A stretch of 64,000 nt of DNA from Glaciecola sp947496235 (GTDB taxonomy: Bacteria > Pseudomonadota > Gammaproteobacteria > Enterobacterales > Alteromonadaceae). The notes beneath the pieces were generated by a model, which saw only the letters and a program-made list of their open reading frames with translations, was not told the DNA's origin and made no database searches. The DNA is taken from assembly GCF_050306235.1 (NCBI RefSeq), contig NZ_JBLWFH010000012.1:37518-101517 (forward strand). The letters run 5' to 3'. Shown here one piece after another: positions 1 through 9,408 of the stretch (positions are counted from its first letter, which is position 1; each line of letters opens with the position of its first letter). A program made the position numbers and the translations under genes.

Positions 1-1053
1 AAACATTTCAGACAGCTTAAGTTTTACGTAATCAAGAACAGGTATGTGCCGGATTTTTAATGAAGGAAATAGAAGTACAATTAACCTGTCTTTGGAACTC
101 TTTTTTAACCAACTAAAAAATGAAAAGTGACTAAGACCTGTTCCAGCGAGCACTCGTCCTAACTCAGAGTTTGAGATATTTAAGTCATTCACAATAGTTT
201 TTACCATTTCGGCCCTTTCTAACACCAGCTCACGCGCGACTTCTAGGTCTTCTTGAATTTCTAGTCGTTTACAAAAATCGTCGAAACTTTCCTTGTGTAA
301 CTCAAAACAGGCCTGATACTCCTGAGGCAAAGCATCATTGGCTTTGGACGTCCAGCCTCTGCGATTAAACTTAAATCCATTAGATAGATTTTTTTCATCT
401 GGGTTGGATCTTAGCAAAAGGGCTAAATACTCTTTTTGTGATCGCAATACTCGGTGTGCAACAAGTGCATGTGGATTCAATTTGGGGGGAGCGTCATCTA
501 CCCAGGCTTCGTGATTGGTCTCGATAACAATGTTCTCGCATCCCGTTTTCACTAGATACTTGTTAAAGTAATCATATTCTCCGCAAAGATTTTCAGTGAA
601 GGTACTAAACTCTTTTTCATCTCCCGTCAGTGAAAACCATTGAAATGAGGACACATTTGCGTTTGATAAACTTTGATAAAAGTCTTCAATTGGGGATTTA
701 ACGCAAAGGAACTCATCAATATCGAGATATAAAATATAATCAAACTTTTCGGGGTCAGTGGTTTGATAAATTCTTGCATAACTCTTTGACTGCAAAGCCG
801 CTAGTTTTATGTGCCTAGCGCCTATATGCTGATTAAAGTAATCATTTTCAACTTTATCAATACCATCAACAACTTCATATTTAACAGGAAGGGTTTTACC
901 GAGCTTGTCGAGGACGGTTTGACTATTGTCAGTAGTGTTGTTGATATAAACTAAAATTTCATCAATGCCTAAACTTAGGTGATGAAAAATCCATTCAGGC
1001 AAATATGCTGCTTCATTTTTGGCAATACCTGCGAGTAAAATTCTGGGTTTCAT
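1..1053 (-). CDS. Glycosyltransferase family 2/92-like protein, partial (runs off the left edge)
   Basis: An open frame starts at the ATG at 1053-1051 and stays open to base 1, so about 351 residues are present and the C-terminus is missing. The N-terminus reads MKPRILLAGIAKNEAAYLPE, the usual opening of Glyco_tranf_2_4/GT92-like transferases (AGIAKNE.AYL.EW..HHL..G). A YLDIDEFLC segment near residue 110 supplies the DxD-type nucleotide-sugar/metal site. There is no signal peptide, so a cytoplasmic transferase acting in surface polysaccharide or glycan assembly is likely. The sugar and acceptor cannot be read from the sequence. The family call is fairly secure, the specific role is not. Confidence 0.75.
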   Translation of the reverse strand, partial: MKPRILLAGIAKNEAAYLPEWIFHHLSLGIDEILVYINNTTDNSQTVLDKLGKTLPVKYEVVDGIDKVENDYFNQHIGARHIKLAALQSKSYARIYQTTDPEKFDYILYLDIDEFLCVKSPIEDFYQSLSNANVSSFQWFSLTGDEKEFSTFTENLCGEYDYFNKYLVKTGCENIVIETNHEAWVDDAPPKLNPHALVAHRVLRSQKEYLALLLRSNPDEKNLSNGFKFNRRGWTSKANDALPQEYQACFELHKESFDDFCKRLEIQEDLEVARELVLERAEMVKTIVNDLNISNSELGRVLAGTGLSHFSFFSWLKKSSKDRLIVLLFPSLKIRHIPVLDYVKLKLSEMF

Positions 1054-1442
1054 ATTGGTATTGTTACTAAGGTAAAGGAATTAGTTTGACTTCCAGATTC
1101 AGAACTAGGGAATTGATTGAAGCAATTGAGCGTTATGACATTAGCATTTACACCCATATTTGTTTCCTTAAATTCCATGTACGTTTAACATTCCAAAATT
1201 AAAAAGTCGAGAAAAGCTGACCTTACTGGCAACCGTGAATACTTTACTTTTGCCTGCGAACTAGAAAGACTTATCGCATTCTTCAAGACGCTGGTAACCA
1301 TTGGTTGTGATCTACCAACTTTGAAAAAGTCATCAGTAGAGTATATTCAATCATTTTATCGGTCAACTATAACGAATTCTTTACCATAAGAGTTGACCTT
1401 TGATTAAATTAGTGTCGACTATCTACTGATGAATCTAGGTTT
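1054..1442. other. Intergenic region with a nested inverted repeat
   Basis: No convincing gene. A plus-strand frame from about 1187 reads KKSRKADLTGNREYFTFACE and stays open for about 60 codons, but it has no start codon and matches nothing I can name. It may be a gene remnant or chance. From 1331 to 1431 there is a nested inverted repeat (listed separately). Confidence 0.5.
1331..1431. repeat. Nested imperfect inverted repeat (about 100 bp)
   Basis: Outer arms CATCAGTAGA (1331-1340) and TCTACTGATG (1422-1431) are perfect complements. Inside them GGTCAACT pairs with AGTTGACC, and the stretches between also align loosely. The unit could fold into one long imperfect hairpin. It lies between two minus-strand genes, just beyond the 3' end of the S9 peptidase gene. 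It resembles a decayed palindromic or MITE-like element; a transcription-end structure is the alternative. Confidence 0.45.
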
Positions 1443-3548
1443 TTATTCTGTTTTAGGTGCGTACTTTTCAAACCAAGCAAGTATGTTTTCAACTTTCGCA
1501 ATCATGCGCGAAGGTTTACCCGCTATCCCATGAGATGATCCCGGTACTTTCACCAATACCGTGTCTACCTTTTGTAATTTAAGGGCTTGATAGAATTGCT
1601 CTGTTTCTGACATCGGAGTACGTTTGTCCTCTACGCCGGTGATTAGCATGGTAGGTGTAGTAACATTACCAACCAATGACAAAGGCGACCTTTTCCAATA
1701 GTGCTCAACCTGTTCCCAAGGTTTACCGGGGAATTGATTCGGAATTTGATATAAACCAGAATCCGCAGTTAATACTTTTGAAAGCCAGTTAATGACAGGT
1801 TTAGCCACAACGGCAGCCCTGAATCTGTTGGTCAGGCCAATGGCATATGCTGAAGCTATACCTCCTGCAGAACCACCGGTTATGTACAATTGCTCTGGAT
1901 CCACTAACCCTTGTTCAATTAACGCGTCGACGCCAGACATGTGGTCAGCAAAATCATATTCAGAGCTGTATTTACCTTGCAACAAAAGGGCGAATCTTTC
2001 ACCGTAACCTGTGCTACCACGGTGGTTATCGTAAAAAACGATATATCCCTCAGCCGCCATTCTTTGGAGTTCGGCTGTAAATAATGGCCCATAAGCTAGA
2101 CTAGGACCACCGTGGATTTCTAGAATAAGAGGGTATTTTTTACTGCTATCGTAATTTGGCGGCAAAATGTACCAGCCCTGAATTTCTTCTCCATCGATTG
2201 ATGATTGATAGATGATTTCTTTTACTTCTCCAAGAGTTTTATGACCGAATACATCTTCATTTAAGGCTGTTAATTGTTTTTCTTTTCTAGTGGTAACAAA
2301 AAGATCTGCTGGACGGTCGGTGCTGCCTTTGGTGTAAGCGACAACATCATCTACCGCGTGGTAACTACCAAATACATATGGACGCCCTATGGTGGTGCCG
2401 CCAATACCTTTTGCAATATTACGGACTTTGCCTGAAAGGTTAACCATATCTACTTGTATCAAACCTCGAACGCTTTGTTGGAAATACAGACTAGCGTTGT
2501 CCTTCCAATAAAAATCAGAGACAGTATTATCGATAGATTCGGTGAGGTTTTTGGCCTCTGTACCATCTGTATTCATTACATACAGATAGTGGTTTCTATA
2601 CATCAGATTTTTTTCATCGCGTTTAGCAAAGGCGATATATTTGCCATTCGGCGAAACAACAGGGGAGTGCTCACTGCCTGGCATATTTGTTATTTGCTCA
2701 ATATTGCCACTCATATCTACGCTATAAATATCAGATTCAACACTTTGATATTCCCAGTCATCAGCACGGTAAGCAGAGAAGTAGATACGTTGAGAATCTG
2801 CGGAAAAACTTAAACTTCCACCATGATTAAAATTACCTGAGGTTAATTGTCGAGCGGTTCCGCCCTCAGTTGGCACTATAAAGATGTGGGTATAGGCAGG
2901 ATCTAACACTCCACGACCGTCTCTTTGATATCTAGCCTTGGTGATGTATTCAAATTTTGGCGACCAGTTTGCTCCTTCAGGCTTTGCCGGCATTTTTATT
3001 TTTAATGGTTCTTCTTTGGCGTCAACACTCATGGTGAAAGCTATATATTTTCCATCTGGTGACCAAGTGATATTGCCGAGTGAAGATGTAACATTGGTAA
3101 TTAGTGCCGTTTGGCCAGTATCCATCCAACGAATATAAAGCTGCGGTTTACCCTCTTCATTGGATAAATATGCTAGTCGTTTTCCATTAGGAGACCAACG
3201 AGGGGAGTAGTAGTTTTTCTTTGAGGATAACAAAGGTCTATGACTTGAACCGTCTGTCGCGGCTAACCAAATATTGGATTTTGTGCTATCAGACATAATG
3301 TCGTTGCTATTACGAACGTAGGCAACAAATTCACCGTCTGGGCAAACTTGAGGGTCTGTTACATATTCAAGTTGGAAAATATCTTCTGCAGTGAATAAAT
3401 TTGTTTTTGAATCTTCGAGTTCAGCCGTTGTGTCTTGGGCAGACAAGCTAAAGCTAGTTAAGGCCAACAGCAAAGCTGAAGAAATTAATTGCTTGGTTTT
3501 CGATTTGTACTTTCTATCGTTACTATGGACAAGCGGAAGTGTAAACAT
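1443..3548 (-). CDS. Secreted S9 family prolyl oligopeptidase-like serine peptidase
   Basis: 701 residues. A hydrophobic stretch at residues 20-37 ending in SLSAQ is a signal peptide, so the enzyme is predicted to be exported. Residues 60-400 contain repeated SPDGK/SPNGK-type PD40 motifs forming a beta-propeller. The C-terminal alpha/beta-hydrolase domain (about 440-695) has an HGGP oxyanion segment near 479, the nucleophile in GGSAGG (Ser560), Asp641 in GVEDKRTP and His673 in GSSHGI. This is the dipeptidyl-aminopeptidase/acylaminoacyl-peptidase architecture, cleaving short peptides. It appears to be transcribed alone. Exact specificity is not readable. Confidence 0.9.
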   Translation of the reverse strand: MFTLPLVHSNDRKYKSKTKQLISSALLLALTSFSLSAQDTTAELEDSKTNLFTAEDIFQLEYVTDPQVCPDGEFVAYVRNSNDIMSDSTKSNIWLAATDGSSHRPLLSSKKNYYSPRWSPNGKRLAYLSNEEGKPQLYIRWMDTGQTALITNVTSSLGNITWSPDGKYIAFTMSVDAKEEPLKIKMPAKPEGANWSPKFEYITKARYQRDGRGVLDPAYTHIFIVPTEGGTARQLTSGNFNHGGSLSFSADSQRIYFSAYRADDWEYQSVESDIYSVDMSGNIEQITNMPGSEHSPVVSPNGKYIAFAKRDEKNLMYRNHYLYVMNTDGTEAKNLTESIDNTVSDFYWKDNASLYFQQSVRGLIQVDMVNLSGKVRNIAKGIGGTTIGRPYVFGSYHAVDDVVAYTKGSTDRPADLFVTTRKEKQLTALNEDVFGHKTLGEVKEIIYQSSIDGEEIQGWYILPPNYDSSKKYPLILEIHGGPSLAYGPLFTAELQRMAAEGYIVFYDNHRGSTGYGERFALLLQGKYSSEYDFADHMSGVDALIEQGLVDPEQLYITGGSAGGIASAYAIGLTNRFRAAVVAKPVINWLSKVLTADSGLYQIPNQFPGKPWEQVEHYWKRSPLSLVGNVTTPTMLITGVEDKRTPMSETEQFYQALKLQKVDTVLVKVPGSSHGIAGKPSRMIAKVENILAWFEKYAPKTE

Positions 3549-3613
3549 AAGTCCTCATTTTTATTATTTTTAAGATGCCTTCATTATCATAAATCGATAT
3601 GACGGCTAGGTGA

Positions 3614-3643
3614 AGGTTATTCATAAGATTAAATGAATAACCT
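3614..3643. other. Hairpin between the histidine kinase and S9 peptidase genes
   Basis: AGGTTATTCAT and ATGAATAACCT form an 11-bp perfect stem with an 8-base loop. It lies about 185 bases beyond the stop of the histidine kinase gene and 66 bases upstream of the S9 peptidase start. There is no T-run on either side, so it is not a clear terminator. Confidence 0.4.
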
Positions 3644-3827
3644 CAAGTAAAGGGTGTTATTGAATATTTTGCCACCATGAACTAAAACTGTTGGAAGAGG
3701 TTTTTAGTTCAATAACTTGACCTATTTGCGGTGTATATAGTGCAAATGTATTTTGCGCTGAGCTCAGTTCAGAAATTTCATAGAATGGTTCTTTTGCCTA
3801 ATCCTCTGTTTAGTCGTGGTGATTTTG

Positions 3828-6800
3828 TTAATAGCTAACGGCGTTGATGTATTCTTTAAAAGTATCCAGCGTAATCTGTAATTGCTCTTCTACCATTTGG
3901 AAGTTTTCACTCAACCTGTCAAATTCTTCCGTTTCCGCGGATTGCTCTATTTGCTGAAGAATTGCTTGTAATCTTGCTGCCCCTACATCACCGCAAACAC
4001 CTTTAAATGTGTGCGCGCTCAAGCGAATTTTTGCACGATCGTGATCAATTAATCCCTGCTGTAGATTATGCAATTTGTCTTTAGTTTCTTGGATAAATAA
4101 TTTAATCAAGTCTTGTAATAATTGCTCTCTATTTCCCAAGCGTGTTAATGCTAATTTTTTATCCCAAATTAGCTGTTCATTTGTTATCTCAACAGCTTTA
4201 CTTTTCGATTTTTGATTATTTAATTGCGCCAAAATAATGTCAAAAAGCAACTGAGCATCAATTGGTTTCGAGATAAATTCGGTCATGCCAGCCTGCTCAC
4301 ATTTTTCCCTAGAACCTTGCATTGCATTTGCGGTCATTGCAATTATAGGGACTGACAAATACTTTTCCCCTGCCATTCCTTTTCGGATTGCTGAGGATGT
4401 TTCATAGCCATCCATAACCGGCATATTACAATCCATTAGTATGATATCTATTTTACTGTCCTCTGATGCTAAATAATCAATTGCCTGCGAACCATTCTCT
4501 ACCGTGACTACTTTTTTACTTAGAGGGTCTAACAGAAATTTAGTTACTTCGCAGTTTACTAAGTTATCGTCGACAACAAGTATGCTGCATTCCTTATTTT
4601 TTAACTCGTCTTCCACTTTACTATTTTTATGGTTTTGGACTGAGCGACGCTCTACAGTTGCATTATTTGTGCTATTTTCTTTGCGACTATTTAGAGCGGC
4701 ACTTAAAAAAGTGGACCTAAAAATAGGTGAAATGAGTAAGGTGGCATTTCGTGGTAAATCTTTATTAGAGACTGAAGAATTTGCTATCACAATCAGTTTT
4801 ATTTGTTCTGTACTCGTTTGAAAATTGTGATTCCAATGATCACAAAATTCTTGGAATTGTTCATGAGAAGCTTCAACAATCAGGAGTTTTACTTTATCCA
4901 CTGCTGAAAAGTCATGATTAGATTTTATATGAACTATGTCACCTGCATTGCTTTTTATTAATTTAGTCAATAATTTTAATAACTCAGGTTGTTTTACCAT
5001 CACGCCTGTAATTGTGTGTTGAAGCCTAAGTTGTTCATTTCTAGGTTTAGCACTCCAATCCTCAATAGGCACATAAAAGGTGAATTTAGAGCCTTCGGAT
5101 TCAATTGAAGCTACCGATATGTCGCCACCTAAAAGCTTGATGATATTTCTACAAATCGATAAACCTAATCCAGTCCCCCCATAGTTGGTAGCGATAGTTT
5201 GGTTTGCTTGACTAAACTCTGTGAACATCTTGTTCATGGATTGCGGTGATATACCAATGCCTGTATCTTGGACCTCGACACAAAAATTTGCCATATCATT
5301 CTGAATGTCGCTCCAAACCCTCACTTTAATAAAGCCTTCCTGGGTAAATTTGACCGCGTTGTTGAGTAAATTGTTAAGAATTTGCGTCAGTCTAAAGGGG
5401 TCGCTTGAAATGGTAAGCAAATCTAAATCGACTGTATCAAGGTAAACATTGAGTCCTTTTTGTTTTGCTAACACAGACATGGTACCCACCACACTCTCAA
5501 TTAATTGTTCAGGGTTAAAATCCTGAAAATTCAACTCCAACTTTCCTGCTTCAATTTTGGATAAATCTAAAACATCATTGACTAAATTCTTTAAAACTAA
5601 GGCGCTGTTTTCCGCCATGGTAACAAAGCGAGCTTGTTTATCATTCAATTGTTCTTTTTTTAATAATTCGGTAGCGCCTACTATCCCATTCAGAGGGGTT
5701 CGCATCTCGTGACTGATGGTCGAGATAAACTTGGATTTTAAATTACTGACTTCTAACGCTTTATCTCGGGCTATTTTCAATTCTTTTGTTCTGTCCTCTA
5801 CGGTTTTTTCTAGAATTTTATTTGTGTTTTCAATTTGTTTGGCGGATTCTTTTTCTAGTGTGATATCTCGAATCACAATTGCAAAAGCTGCGCTAGAATT
5901 AGAATTTGTGATATGAGTAATCTTGGTATTGAGCCAAAAACTTTTATGCTCATATTTGTATTTCCATTCATAACTGGTTGCTGGATGACTGGATTTTACG
6001 GCGTCAATTGCTTGTTCAAATTGGCTGTCACCTAATTCAGTAAAAAATGATAGGGCATTTTTTTTTGAATATTCAGACTCATGAACTAGAAAAAGTCTTT
6101 CGAATGCTCGATTTACAATGTTGATTTTTAAATCATTACTAAGTGTAATGACAGCGTCTTCCGCTACATCGATCGCCGATTGAGATTCTTCTGCAACTTC
6201 TAATAAATCGGTAAGTTTTTTATTGTTGCGATGCAAAAATGATATTGCAAATGCCCCAATAAGCGTTGTTATGACGACCGCTAACATAGACTCAAATTTT
6301 CGAGAGTTAAGCTCTTCTTTATAAGTTTGGTCAGGTAGCATAATGTAGTTAATAATTTCGCCGCCTTTTTGGTTTTGCGCTACTTTGACAGAACTTTCAA
6401 TTCCCCAAAATTTCTTATTACCATCTTCAAAAATGGAAATATTATACGCTTGGGACCTTTGATAGACGGAAGATAACCTGTGGTTGGAAGATAAATCGCG
6501 GCTGTATTGAAGAGATTTATCCGGATGATTAATAAAATAACCATCAGCATCCGTCATAAACACTTTGTATTTATCTGCCACCAATTGGCGAATACCTTTC
6601 AAAAGAGGTGAGATATCTACGTTTAATATGATTATCCCAAAAAATTCATTTTCGGATGAGTAGATCGGTTTAGCTATTCTGAGTGTCGGCGTGTAGGGAA
6701 GGGTGATTTGATCATATTCGGTATTTAGCGTTATCAAAGAAAGATACATTTGCCCTTTATGTAATTTAGATGCGGCTAAAAAGTTTGGATTATCTCGTTC

Positions 6801-7235
6801 ATTTTGTAGATCGTTTTCTGGGACTACGGACACCTGATTATTCTGTTTTTCAACTCGTAAAATCTCTTGTCCCTGAGCATCAAGAACGCGAAGTTGACTA
6901 TATTCAATTTTATATTGCATAAAGCCAGCAAAAATCTGACTTAAGCGTTTTAACCATAATTCAGTCGTAGTTCCATCTAAAGGATCAACGCCGTCAGCTT
7001 TTGCTCGGGTTAAACCGCTTATTGGAGGCGTTGAGTGTAAAAAGGATACATCTCTTTTATAACTATCTATTTTATCTAGTAAAAAATTATCAACTTCGGT
7101 AATATTGTTCGATAAATTAGATTCTAGCTCCCCAGTGTAATTAACTGTTATTTGTTGATTAGCGCCAAAAGCGATTAATACAATGATGAATACTGAGCAG
7201 AAAGAGAGTATCAGAAATGTATTTTTTGAATGCAT
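3828..7235 (-). CDS. Hybrid sensor histidine kinase (dCache-PAS-HisKA-HATPase-REC-Hpt)
   Basis: 1135 residues. A transmembrane segment at about 7-25 and another at about 315-335 flank a periplasmic dCache-like sensor domain (about 30-310). PAS is at about 350-465 and a coiled linker at 465-500. The HisKA phosphoacceptor is His509 in STISHEMRTPLNG. The HATPase has N-box NNLLNNAVKF and G-boxes DTGIGIS and GGTGLGLS. A degenerate receiver-like segment (about 745-850) follows, then a true receiver with Asp935 in LMDCNMPVMDG, and a C-terminal Hpt with His1075 in SAHTFKG. This is a BarA/ArcB-style phosphorelay kinase. The signal is unknown. A response-regulator/GGDEF gene is divergently placed 278 bp away and is a plausible partner. 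Confidence 0.93.
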   Translation of the reverse strand: MHSKNTFLILSFCSVFIIVLIAFGANQQITVNYTGELESNLSNNITEVDNFLLDKIDSYKRDVSFLHSTPPISGLTRAKADGVDPLDGTTTELWLKRLSQIFAGFMQYKIEYSQLRVLDAQGQEILRVEKQNNQVSVVPENDLQNERDNPNFLAASKLHKGQMYLSLITLNTEYDQITLPYTPTLRIAKPIYSSENEFFGIIILNVDISPLLKGIRQLVADKYKVFMTDADGYFINHPDKSLQYSRDLSSNHRLSSVYQRSQAYNISIFEDGNKKFWGIESSVKVAQNQKGGEIINYIMLPDQTYKEELNSRKFESMLAVVITTLIGAFAISFLHRNNKKLTDLLEVAEESQSAIDVAEDAVITLSNDLKINIVNRAFERLFLVHESEYSKKNALSFFTELGDSQFEQAIDAVKSSHPATSYEWKYKYEHKSFWLNTKITHITNSNSSAAFAIVIRDITLEKESAKQIENTNKILEKTVEDRTKELKIARDKALEVSNLKSKFISTISHEMRTPLNGIVGATELLKKEQLNDKQARFVTMAENSALVLKNLVNDVLDLSKIEAGKLELNFQDFNPEQLIESVVGTMSVLAKQKGLNVYLDTVDLDLLTISSDPFRLTQILNNLLNNAVKFTQEGFIKVRVWSDIQNDMANFCVEVQDTGIGISPQSMNKMFTEFSQANQTIATNYGGTGLGLSICRNIIKLLGGDISVASIESEGSKFTFYVPIEDWSAKPRNEQLRLQHTITGVMVKQPELLKLLTKLIKSNAGDIVHIKSNHDFSAVDKVKLLIVEASHEQFQEFCDHWNHNFQTSTEQIKLIVIANSSVSNKDLPRNATLLISPIFRSTFLSAALNSRKENSTNNATVERRSVQNHKNSKVEDELKNKECSILVVDDNLVNCEVTKFLLDPLSKKVVTVENGSQAIDYLASEDSKIDIILMDCNMPVMDGYETSSAIRKGMAGEKYLSVPIIAMTANAMQGSREKCEQAGMTEFISKPIDAQLLFDIILAQLNNQKSKSKAVEITNEQLIWDKKLALTRLGNREQLLQDLIKLFIQETKDKLHNLQQGLIDHDRAKIRLSAHTFKGVCGDVGAARLQAILQQIEQSAETEEFDRLSENFQMVEEQLQITLDTFKEYINAVSY

Positions 7236-7513
7236 ATAAGTTCCTGAAGCAACAATATCTTCTCTGCGACCCTAATACTCTTCATTTTAAGCCTTTGCTT
7301 TTACCGGTCGATATAACTAAAAAGGTTTCGAGCTGTTAGATAACAACTGAGGAATAACCTAGTTAAATATAGCGCCTAATCGTGTTATGTCTAAAATAAT
7401 TTCAGCGAAACTGGTTAGTCTAGATTTTTGGTCTAGGCAAAAGACACAAATGGATTTCTAATTTATACCGGAGCTAGATTGCCAATAGAATTGATTGAGA
7501 AAACAGGAAATAT

Positions 7514-8470
7514 ATGACTCAGCAAAAAGGTTATACAACCTTCGAAGCTTCAAATTTCGAGAGTAAGACGTTAAGCGACTGCTCGGTGTTAATTGTTGAT
7601 GACGAACAGTCTACTCAATTAGTTTTAGGTTCAATTCTCGGTGAAATCATTCAAGTTCACTGTTTAAGTGATAGCATGCAGGCAGTTTAAGCCAGTATCG
7701 ATTTAATGCCCGACCTTATTATTCTTGATTTAAATATGCCTAACCTAGATGGCATAACATTGTGCAATCAGATTAAATCAAATTTAACCACAGCCCATAT
7801 TCCTATCATCTTTATTACAGCCAGTGTCTTACCCAGTGATCAAGACAGATGCTGGGAAGCCGGAGCCGCGGATTTCATCGCTAAACCTATAGTTGCATCC
7901 ACTTTGTTGCATCGGGTAAAAAACATTTTACAAAGTAAACTTCGCTTTGAGTTGCTAACTGAACAAACGTTTAAAGATCAATTAACCGGCGTTTTTAATC
8001 GACACTATTTAATGAGTGAAGTGCCGACTTTATTAAAAGTCAGCAGCCGAGAAAAACAATTTTTTGGTGTAGTCATGATCGATATTGATTTCTTTAAGGG
8101 ATTTAATGACACCTATGGTCACGTTGAGGGCGATAAATGTTTAAAAATGGTGGCTAAAACTATTCAAAATGTTTTAAAAAGACCTCAAGACATAGTCGTC
8201 CGATACGGAGGAGAAGAATTTGTAGTATTTTTGCCAAATACTCCACCATCAGGTTGCAAACATCTGGCTAATAAGATTAAAGATGCTGTGTTTGATTTGA
8301 ATATCAAAAATTCAACCAGTGGTCATCAAGTTGTTACCATAAGTGGGGGGTATATTGTTACTAGCCCTACAGCAGACACTCACACTGAGGAATTGATTAA
8401 TCAGGCTGATGAGTTCTTATTCAAATCTAAAACTAATGGTCGGAATCAGATTCAAGGCGTCGTTATTTAA
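7514..8470 (+). pseudogene. Response regulator/diguanylate cyclase (REC-GGDEF) with an in-frame stop
   Basis: An ATG at 7514 begins a frame encoding a receiver N-terminus (VLIVDDEQSTQLVLGSIL) that hits TAA at 7688-7690, inside the receiver domain. The same frame then continues without a shift: MPDLIILDLNMPNLDG carries the phosphoacceptor Asp, a Lys follows in FIAKP, and a GGDEF domain has RYGGEEF as its active site. Restoring the stop codon gives a normal REC-GGDEF protein of 318 residues. From the internal ATG at 7706 a 254-residue product lacking the first receiver strands and acidic pocket could still be made. Either a recent nonsense mutation or a sequencing error explains this. The product would make cyclic-di-GMP, probably under the neighbouring kinase. 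Confidence 0.8.
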
Positions 8471-8582
8471 AATTCTTCGTTATCCTCTTAAGTCGGTGCA
8501 AGTATCCATGTTCAAAATAGGAGTCTTAAGTTAATATTCCCAACTGTGTTAACATTCAATTTTAGTTTCGAAATTTCTGTAT

Positions 8583-9329
8583 ATGCCAGCATTTTTAAGC
8601 GCGACAAACCTCACTCTTAACAATCGGTTAGATAATATCTCTGTGCATTTTAAACCCGGGGAATACTGGCATTTGTTAGGTGCTAATGGTAGTGGAAAAT
8701 CTTCTTTGTTGCAGGTCCTATCTGGATTAGAAAATGATTTTTTAGGAGAGGTGCTGATACAAAATAAGCGGTTATCCGCTTATAGCGCATTTGAACTTTC
8801 TGATTTTTATACTTTGGTTACTCAACACTATGAAAGTGATTTTGGTATCAGCGTAAAAGAAGCCTTTGAATTTTTTAATGCTACCGCTGAGCTTCCTGAG
8901 GAAGTTGAAAAGGTGCTTCAAGTTAAAATCCTGTTGAATAAGCCCTTAAAACAATTATCTGGTGGGGAAAGACAAAGAGTACATTTGGCAAGAAATATAA
9001 ATCAGGTTTGGCCTTCCTTAAAAAACGGCCAAGGTATTTTGTTGCTTGATGAACCCACTCAACAACTCGACCCTTACTTTCAAGTTAATGTGCTTAATTT
9101 ATTGAAATATATAGTAAAGTTAGGGAACCTTGTTGTTCAGAGTCATCATGATGTTAATCAGACACTTAATTACGCTGATAAAGTTATATTACTGGATAAG
9201 GGAAAGGTATTTCGTTTAGGCGAAACGGATAAAGTGGTGACACCGGTAAACATGACATCGTTATATAACCAAGAGTTTCGAGAAATAGCTGATCCGTCTT
9301 TAGCAAAAGGCTATTTGTTAGTTAATTAA
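8583..9329 (+). CDS. btuD: BtuD-like vitamin B12 ABC transporter ATP-binding protein
   Basis: 248 residues. Walker A is GANGSGKSS, the signature motif LSGGERQR, Walker B GILLLDEPTQQLD, and the switch His is in SHHDVN. Sequence between and after the motifs (HFKPGEYWHLLGANGSGKSS, QRVHLARNINQVWP, a C-terminus on the pattern NMTSLYNQEFR) follows the BtuD pattern rather than general ABC ATPases. No BtuC permease or BtuF binding protein is beside it, so in this window the ATPase is an orphan that would need partners encoded elsewhere. Assignment to BtuD rests on recalled family resemblance. Confidence 0.7.
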   Translation: MPAFLSATNLTLNNRLDNISVHFKPGEYWHLLGANGSGKSSLLQVLSGLENDFLGEVLIQNKRLSAYSAFELSDFYTLVTQHYESDFGISVKEAFEFFNATAELPEEVEKVLQVKILLNKPLKQLSGGERQRVHLARNINQVWPSLKNGQGILLLDEPTQQLDPYFQVNVLNLLKYIVKLGNLVVQSHHDVNQTLNYADKVILLDKGKVFRLGETDKVVTPVNMTSLYNQEFREIADPSLAKGYLLVN

Positions 9330-9408
9330 TTGCGCAAAAATGTGTTATATTCTGACCCCAAAAAAATTTACTACAATATGTTGAACATACAAACATCAAG
9401 GACACATA

